In this document: in pieces, positions 14,226 through 19,095 of the stretch
Layout of the letters: each line of letters begins with the position of its first letter
Position numbering within the stretch: the first letter of the stretch is position 1
Assembly (NCBI GenBank): GCA_035942915.1
Contig: DASZCR010000216.1
Location: 1 to 19,095 of the forward strand
DNA length: 19,095 bases
From: DASZCR01 sp035942915
GTDB taxonomy: Bacteria > Acidobacteriota > Blastocatellia > Pyrinomonadales > Pyrinomonadaceae
Direction: 5' to 3'
The notes under the pieces: model-generated
What the model was told of the DNA's origin: nothing
Databases searched by the model: none
Seen by the model: only the letters and a program-made list of their open reading frames with translations
Position numbers and translations under genes: made by a program

Positions 14226-15671
14226 ATGCTGAACATCGACCGCTATCACGCTACGATGGGTGATGCTTCGTTCAAGGAGGCGGCGCGCCTGCACGAGCGC
14301 CCGTTGAGCGAGGCCGAATCGACCTTCTACGTGACGCAGCGCAAGCTGCCCTTCGCGCCCTGTCTCGGACACGAGCGGCTCGTGCGTTCGCTCCTCGACG
14401 CGCACGTTGACCGCCCGCGCCTGCGCTTTCTCGAACAGGATAGAGGCGGTCTGCAACTGTTTGCCAAAGCGGTCGAGGACATGCAGTTTGTCGGTCTCGT
14501 GCGCGCCGTGCGTCCGGCGACCATCATGTTTGCGGGCGAGCCTTTCGCCGACATCACCGGCGCGTTCGGCCTCACGCAGGCGCAGGAAATCAAGTTCGAG
14601 CACGCCTTCGACCTGCCGATGACAACGGCCAGTATCGCCATGCAACTACGCATGGCCGCAGGCGAAAAGCGTTGGCTCTCAGACTTCTCGCTTCGTCGCA
14701 ACGGCGACATCGAGCGCGCCGTCGAAGTCGCCACCTGCGCCTTCATCGGCGGTTTCAACGACACGTCGAACATGGAGGCCGCGCATCGTCTCGACATCCC
14801 GGCCGTCGGCACGGCCGCGCACTACTGGCAGCAGGCTTTCACGGAGTTCATCGACGAACCTGAGATTGAACCGCGCACGGGTCGGCCGAAGCACTTCGAG
14901 CAGGTCGCCTTCGAGCGTTGGCTCGACGCCAACCCGCAGGGGACAACCCTGCTGCTCGACACCGTTGACGTACATCTCGGCGCGGTTCACGCCGCGATGG
15001 CCGCGACTTCGACCGACGCGCGACGCCGCGCCTTCAAGGGCTTCCGCGTCGATTCGGGCGACCTTGCCAAGCTCGGCTCGTGGTGTCTGCGATTCTTCGA
15101 GGCCAACGGCCTGACGGGTCTGATGCCGGTGCTGACCGGAGACCTCGACGTAGAGACCATCAAACGCATCGTCGCAGAGTTTCCCGAAGTCGCAGGCTTC
15201 GGCGTCGGCACGAAACTCTCCGGCGAGGTGCGACGCATCGCGGGCGTCATCTTCAAACAGTGTCTCATCGACGGCCACCCGACGCTGAAAGCCTCAAACA
15301 CACCTGAGAAGTCAACGCTGCCCGGTCGTCTCCAAGTCTTTCGCGGCACGGATGCGGCGGGTCGCTACGTCGGCGACGTGGTCGGCCTCGACGAAGAGGA
15401 GATAGAGATTCCCGGCGCGGCGACGGTCGAGCGCCTGCTGCGTCCCTTCTGGGAGCGCGGGCGCTACGAGGCCATTCCCTCCATCACCAAACAGAAAGCC
15501 TTCGTCGAAGAACAGCGTACGCGCTTTCCAGATATCGACAACTACCCGCACACGCTGAGCGAACGCCTGCGCCGCTTGCGCGACGAGTTGACGGCGCGCA
15601 TGCGCGCAGACGAGTCTGGCTGGCAGAATGTTTTGACGATGCCGGAGGAGTTGGCTGCTGCGCTTCGTTGA
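14226..15671 (+). CDS. pncB: Nicotinate phosphoribosyltransferase
   Basis: A 481-residue cytoplasmic enzyme joining nicotinate to PRPP, with ATP hydrolysis, to give nicotinate mononucleotide. Family landmarks: FYVTQRKLPF near the N-terminus, GGFNDTSNMEAAHRLDIPAV, then GTAAHYW with H199 in the position of the phosphorylated catalytic histidine. These are followed by FRVDSGDLAKLG (phosphoribosyl-binding), LTGDLDVETIKRI and FGVGTKLS. Length is typical. The substrate comes from the upstream nicotinamidase. The ATG at 14226 begins 5 nt after the heptamer repeats, and no Shine-Dalgarno sequence is present; the nearest upstream bases are CCTATCACTTGAATC. Translation may therefore be leader-independent of SD, or influenced by the repeat hairpin. 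Confidence 0.93.
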   Translation: MLNIDRYHATMGDASFKEAARLHERPLSEAESTFYVTQRKLPFAPCLGHERLVRSLLDAHVDRPRLRFLEQDRGGLQLFAKAVEDMQFVGLVRAVRPATIMFAGEPFADITGAFGLTQAQEIKFEHAFDLPMTTASIAMQLRMAAGEKRWLSDFSLRRNGDIERAVEVATCAFIGGFNDTSNMEAAHRLDIPAVGTAAHYWQQAFTEFIDEPEIEPRTGRPKHFEQVAFERWLDANPQGTTLLLDTVDVHLGAVHAAMAATSTDARRRAFKGFRVDSGDLAKLGSWCLRFFEANGLTGLMPVLTGDLDVETIKRIVAEFPEVAGFGVGTKLSGEVRRIAGVIFKQCLIDGHPTLKASNTPEKSTLPGRLQVFRGTDAAGRYVGDVVGLDEEEIEIPGAATVERLLRPFWERGRYEAIPSITKQKAFVEEQRTRFPDIDNYPHTLSERLRRLRDELTARMRADESGWQNVLTMPEELAAALR

Positions 15672-15699
15672 AGACGTTGGAGACGGCCGCTCAGTTAAA

Positions 15700-15729
15700 G
15701 CCACGCGGAAGAAGTCAGTTCCGCGTGGC
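15700..15729. terminator. Bidirectional stem-loop terminator between convergent genes
   Basis: GCCACGCGGAA pairs perfectly with TTCCGCGTGGC (11 bp) around an 8-nt loop. TTCGTCTTT follows on the plus strand, and TTTAACTGAG follows on the minus strand. It lies between pncB and the convergent EF-hand gene, where a shared terminator is expected. Confidence 0.75.
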
Positions 15730-15750
15730 TTCGTCTTTGACGGCGGAGTC

Positions 15751-16149
15751 TTATCTGGCGATGACGAGGTAGACATCCCACGCCCAACGCCCCGCTTGCG
15801 CGTCGCGCGTGTCCGTGACTTTCGCTCTCCAACGGAAGAGGTTGCCGTGATGGTCTCTGCGCGCAGACCATCTGTATTGCAGGTCTAAAGTTTTCAGGCT
15901 GAGGGCGGGCAGCGTGTGCAATTCGTCCGGCTCGGAGCGGCCGTTGTGATTGGCGTCGCGCCACAGGCGTAGCGCGGGAAAGACGGCATCTCTGTTGTCT
16001 ATCAGGCCGTCGCTGTTTCCGCCGTTGGCCTTCCAATCGTAGTCACTCAAGGCGGCGAAGCCGTCAGGTTCGGTCGAAGGTGTCTGCTGCGGCGTGAAAT
16101 TGCCGAACAGTTTCGTGATGAACGGTGGGAGGATTCGGTAAGGCTTCAT
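15751..16149 (-). CDS. EF-hand-containing protein, apparently the C-terminal half of a larger surface-protein family
   Basis: A 132-residue protein. It has two acidic loops of EF-hand/dockerin type, NGGNSDGLIDNRDAVF and LWRDANHNGRSEPDEL (D1, N3, N5, G6 and E12 in the second), which should bind calcium. From memory, the segments LFGNFTPQ, ELHTLPALSLKTLDLQY, GNLFRWRAKV and GRWAWDVYLV match the C-terminal half of longer exported proteins common in Acidobacteriota. Those begin with a signal peptide and a 'LDLDGDGF...FDIDNDG' calcium-binding half. Here that half and the signal peptide are missing. The ATG at 16149 follows a weak GGAG, and residues before LFGNF (MKPYRILPPFITK) do not fit the family. 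It may be a 5'-truncated remnant or a genuine short form. Confidence 0.6.
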   Translation of the reverse strand: MKPYRILPPFITKLFGNFTPQQTPSTEPDGFAALSDYDWKANGGNSDGLIDNRDAVFPALRLWRDANHNGRSEPDELHTLPALSLKTLDLQYRWSARRDHHGNLFRWRAKVTDTRDAQAGRWAWDVYLVIAR

Positions 16150-16314
16150 TGCGCGGCCTCGCTCCTTTGCGCCTCTGTGAGAAAACCCCGTGAGCGAGGG
16201 CGGGTTGGTGAGCCGGATGCTACGCGCGCGAGTCTGCAAGAGTGTCAAACGAAATTAGTTTGCATTGCGCTTCCGGCGAACACGCGATGGTCTGCTCTTT
16301 AGTCTCGCTTGTTG

Positions 16315-16320
16315 TATAAT
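16315..16320 (+). promoter_or_regulatory. -10 element of the M16 peptidase operon
   Basis: A perfect TATAAT lies 55 nt before the ATG at 16376, in an AT-rich patch. No good -35 hexamer is found 16-18 nt upstream (CTGCTC region). Position and exact match make it the best promoter candidate for the operon. Confidence 0.45.
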
Positions 16321-16375
16321 ATCGACAGTCCCCATAGTTAAAACTCAATCCAAAGTTTTGGGAGTTTCCAAGAAA

Positions 16376-17740
16376 ATGAAAAGCCTGTTTCTGGTCGCTC
16401 TCCTGCTGTCCGCCCCGCTGCTGGCGTTGGCGCAGCAGTCGAAAGAGCGCAAGATTTTCCCGTATCAGTACACAGTTGACGACCTGCCGAACGGACTGCG
16501 GCTCGTCACCGTCCCGACCGACTATCCTAACCTCGTCGCGCTCTACATCGTCGTCCAGACCGGCTCGCGCAACGAGATTGAGCCGGGCAAGAGCGGCTAC
16601 GCGCACCTGTTCGAGCACCTCATGTTCCGGGGCAGTAAGAACTTCTCGGCCGAGCAGCGCGACGCCATCCTGAAGCGCGCGGGCGCCTCCTCGAACGCTT
16701 ACACTTCGGACGACCGCACCGTCTATCACGAAGTCTTCGCCAAAGAAGACCTCGACAAAATCATGGAACTCGAAGGCGACCGTTTCCAGTTCCTCACCTA
16801 CCCGGAGGACGCCTACAAGACGGAGACGCGCGCCGTGCTCGGCGAGTACAACAAGAACAGTTCGAACCCGATTCGCCAGATCAACGAGAAGCTGCGCGAG
16901 ACGGCCTTCACCAAACACACCTACTCGCACACGACGATGGGCTTTATCCGCGACATCGAGGACATGCCCAACCAGTATCAGTACAGTCTCGACTTCTACA
17001 AGCGTTACTACAGGCCGGAGTACACGACCATCATCCTCGTCGGCGACGTGACGCGCGAGCGCGCTCTCGCCTTGACGAAGAAGAACTTCGGCAACTGGCA
17101 GCGCGGCAACTACGTGCCGGAGATTCCCTCCGAGCCGGCGCAGACCGAACCGCGCACGGCGCATGTCGATTGGCCGACGCCGACGCTGCCTTACATCGCC
17201 ATCGCCTTCCGCGCGCCCGCCTTCTCCGAGACGAATAAGGACAAGGCCGCGCTCGACCTGCTGACGCCCATCGCCTTCGGCGAAAACTCCGAGTTGTATC
17301 AAAAGCTCGTCATCCGCGAGCAGAAGGTTGACCAGTTCTTCAGCGGCGCAGACGACCAGCGCGACCCTGAGCTCTTCAGCATCTACGCGCGCGTCAAAGA
17401 CCCGAAGGACGTAGACTACGTGCGCGAACAGATTCTCGCCACCGTCAAGCGTTACACGACGGAACTCATCCCGCAGGCCAAGCTCGACCAGACGCGTTCG
17501 CGGATGCGCTACGGCTTTGCGATGGGCATGAACAGTTCCGAAGCCATCGCCAACGTCCTCGCCGTCTACGTCTCTCTGACGCGCGACCCCGACACGCTCA
17601 ACCGTCTGTTCTCGCTCTACGAGAGCGTCACGCCTGAAGACATCCGCGCCGCTGCCGCCAAGTACTTCAAGGATTCCGGGCGCACCATCGTCACGCTCAG
17701 CACGAAGCCGGGCAGCCAGCAAGGAGGGACTGGTCAATGA
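16376..17740 (+). CDS. M16 family zinc peptidase, catalytic subunit
   Basis: A 454-residue protein starting MKSLFLVALLLSAPLLALAQ; the signal peptide is cut at A19/Q20, so it acts in the periplasm or outside. The frame is open 37 codons further upstream, but only this ATG gives a signal peptide, and GGGAG precedes it. The inverted zinc motif H77-L-F-E80-H81 is intact in GYAHLFEHLMFRGSKNF. E157 in TETRAVLGEYNKN is the likely third zinc ligand. The two-domain M16 layout is visible: an N-terminal catalytic domain, then a C-terminal domain beginning near VDWPTPTLPYIAIAFRAPAF. Family members degrade peptides or process proteins inside a clam-like chamber. It overlaps the next gene by 4 bp (ATGA), so the partner is translationally coupled. 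Confidence 0.93.
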   Translation: MKSLFLVALLLSAPLLALAQQSKERKIFPYQYTVDDLPNGLRLVTVPTDYPNLVALYIVVQTGSRNEIEPGKSGYAHLFEHLMFRGSKNFSAEQRDAILKRAGASSNAYTSDDRTVYHEVFAKEDLDKIMELEGDRFQFLTYPEDAYKTETRAVLGEYNKNSSNPIRQINEKLRETAFTKHTYSHTTMGFIRDIEDMPNQYQYSLDFYKRYYRPEYTTIILVGDVTRERALALTKKNFGNWQRGNYVPEIPSEPAQTEPRTAHVDWPTPTLPYIAIAFRAPAFSETNKDKAALDLLTPIAFGENSELYQKLVIREQKVDQFFSGADDQRDPELFSIYARVKDPKDVDYVREQILATVKRYTTELIPQAKLDQTRSRMRYGFAMGMNSSEAIANVLAVYVSLTRDPDTLNRLFSLYESVTPEDIRAAAAKYFKDSGRTIVTLSTKPGSQQGGTGQ

Positions 17741-19095
17741 AACGCACACTTGTCTCCACCCTACTCACAACCGTACTCGCTTTCTCGACCGTCGGAACTG
17801 TTATGGCTTCAAACAGCAACGCGAACGCAGCGGCCATCGCGCCCGCGCCCGTGCTTCTGCCAAACCGCTCGCCGCTCGTCACCTTCCGTATCCTCTTCAT
17901 GACGGGTTCGGCCTTCGACCCGAAGGGCAAAGAGGGCGTCGCCAACCTGACGGCGGCGATGCTCGCCGGAGGCGGCTCGCGCCAGATGACTTTCGAGCAA
18001 ATCACCGAAGCCTTCTACCCGATGGCCGCAAGCTTCCGCACGCAGGTTGACAAGGAGATGACCGTCTTTACGGGCACGACTCACGTCGATAACCTCGCGC
18101 GCTACTACGAGATTATCCGGCAGATGCTTCTCGACCCCGGTTTCCGTGAGGACGATTTCACGCGCAACAAGGCCGACACCATCAACTATCTCAAGACGGG
18201 TCTGCGCCAGAACAACGACGAGGAACTGGGCAAGGAGTATCTCTACAACGTCATCTACACGGGCACGCCTTACGCGCACAACACGGCCGGAACCATCTCG
18301 TCGCTTGAGAAGTTGACGCTCGACGACGTGCGCGCCTTCTACCGCGACAACTACACGCAGGCCAACTTCGTCCTCGGACTGGCGGGCGGCTATCCGGCCG
18401 ACTTTCCGAAAAAGGTCGAGGCCGATTTCGCCAAACTTCCGGCCGGTAAACCGGCGACGCTTGCCTCCGTCGCGCCGTCGCTGGCGCCCGGCATGAAGAT
18501 TGACATCGTCCAGCGCGACACGCGCTCGACGGCCTTCTCGCTCGGCTTCCCCATCCCCGTCACGCGCCGCGACAAAGACTTCGCCGCGCTCGCGCTCATC
18601 GCCTCCTACTTCGGACAGCACCGCTCGTCGAACAGCTACCTCTACGGGCGTCTGCGCGAGGCGCGCGGTTTGAACTACGGCGACTACGCCTACATTGAAT
18701 ACTTCCCGCGCGGTATGTTCCAGTTCGAGCCTGACCCGAACCTCGGCCGACGCTCGCAGATTTTCCAAATCTGGATTCGACCGGTCGAGCCTGTCAACGG
18801 CCCCTTCACCTTGCGCGCCACGCTCTACGAGTATGACAAACTTGTGCGCGACGGTCTCACGCAGGAGGCTTTCGAGGCGACGCGCGAATTTCTCTCGAAG
18901 TACAACAACATCCTGACGGCGACGCAGGACGCGCAACTCGGCTACGCGCTCGACAGCCGCTATTACGGCACGAGCGATTACGTCTCAGGGATGCGCGAAG
19001 CCCTCGCGCGCCTGACGCTCAAGGACGTGAACGACGCCATCCGCAAGTATCTGAGGTCTGACCGGATGCGAGTCGTCGTCGTCACGAAGGACGCC
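17737..19095 (+). CDS. M16 family peptidase-like subunit without zinc motif, 3' end beyond window
   Basis: 453 codons are visible, open at the right edge. The signal peptide MKRTLVSTLLTTVLAFSTVG ends near A24, so it is exported like its partner. The M16 fold pattern is present (PLVTFRILFMTGSAFDPKGK, then GVANLTAAMLAGG), but the position of HxxEH reads NLTAAM, so it has no zinc-binding site. The C-terminal domain keeps the substrate-binding arginine/tyrosine motif, LYGRLREARGLNYGDYAY (R307, Y314). Established M16 pairs combine one zinc subunit with one R/Y subunit, as in the Sphingomonas heteromeric M16 peptidase and mitochondrial MPP, and this operon fits that pattern. The ATG overlaps the previous stop in ATGA, preceded by AAGGAGGG with an 8-nt spacer. 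Confidence 0.92.
   Translation, partial: MKRTLVSTLLTTVLAFSTVGTVMASNSNANAAAIAPAPVLLPNRSPLVTFRILFMTGSAFDPKGKEGVANLTAAMLAGGGSRQMTFEQITEAFYPMAASFRTQVDKEMTVFTGTTHVDNLARYYEIIRQMLLDPGFREDDFTRNKADTINYLKTGLRQNNDEELGKEYLYNVIYTGTPYAHNTAGTISSLEKLTLDDVRAFYRDNYTQANFVLGLAGGYPADFPKKVEADFAKLPAGKPATLASVAPSLAPGMKIDIVQRDTRSTAFSLGFPIPVTRRDKDFAALALIASYFGQHRSSNSYLYGRLREARGLNYGDYAYIEYFPRGMFQFEPDPNLGRRSQIFQIWIRPVEPVNGPFTLRATLYEYDKLVRDGLTQEAFEATREFLSKYNNILTATQDAQLGYALDSRYYGTSDYVSGMREALARLTLKDVNDAIRKYLRSDRMRVVVVTKDA

Noticed and set aside
16220..17749. Long open frame (509 codons) on the minus strand opposite the first M16 gene
   Set aside because: It is antisense to a clear M16 peptidase, has R/V/E-rich low-quality composition and shows no family motif. 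GC-rich codon use creates such frames.
17809..18936. 375-codon minus-strand frame opposite the second M16 gene
   Set aside because: Same shadow effect; the plus strand encodes a continuous M16 domain with a signal peptide and a strong ribosome binding site.

Overview
The window is GC-rich bacterial chromosome carrying about a dozen protein genes and no rRNA, tRNA, CRISPR array or insertion sequence that I can see. The gene families suggest an Acidobacteriota genome, perhaps class Blastocatellia. They include a giant secreted beta-helix/Calx-beta protein, a triplet of phage-tail-collar proteins, a DUF5117/DUF4953-type zinc protease, an EF-hand surface-protein fragment and a paired M16 peptidase. 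This placement is inference from gene content and was not tested by a marker gene.

Layout. Positions 1-5921 (minus) hold the first 1973 codons of a giant exported protein that runs off the left edge. Upstream of it, and separated by a hairpin terminator (6031-6063), is a minus-strand operon of three tail-collar (MdpB-like) proteins (6085-7672). After a 443-bp divergent gap come two plus-strand genes: a Tat-exported protein with a DUF6916-like domain (8116-8592) and a GNAT acetyltransferase (8632-9159). They converge on a minus-strand pair, a second DUF6916-like protein without a signal peptide (9156-9461) and a stand-alone receiver protein (9526-9966); the convergent stop codons share one TTAA. 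Further upstream is a 48-residue lmo0937-type two-helix membrane protein (10229-10375) preceded by a full match to the sigma-54 promoter consensus (10437-10453).

The right half is more conventional. A secreted metzincin-type protease (10828-13437) is followed by the NAD-salvage pair pncA (13548-14105) and pncB (14226-15671). The gap between those two consists almost wholly of 7-bp repeats arranged as a hairpin. A strong stem-loop (15700-15729) ends pncB. A minus-strand EF-hand protein (15751-16149) looks like the C-terminal half of a larger family. Last comes an operon of two M16 peptidases (16376-17740 and 17737-19095, the second cut by the right edge); the first keeps the zinc motif and the second lacks it.

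Functional themes. PncA makes nicotinate from nicotinamide and PncB converts it to nicotinate mononucleotide, so they are consecutive steps. The two M16 subunits probably form one periplasmic heteromeric protease. The tail-collar, DUF6916 and GNAT genes form the most intriguing block: phage-fibre-like proteins without any virion gene in view, beside two related proteins of unknown function, one exported and one cytoplasmic. The best regulatory signal is the sigma-54 promoter.
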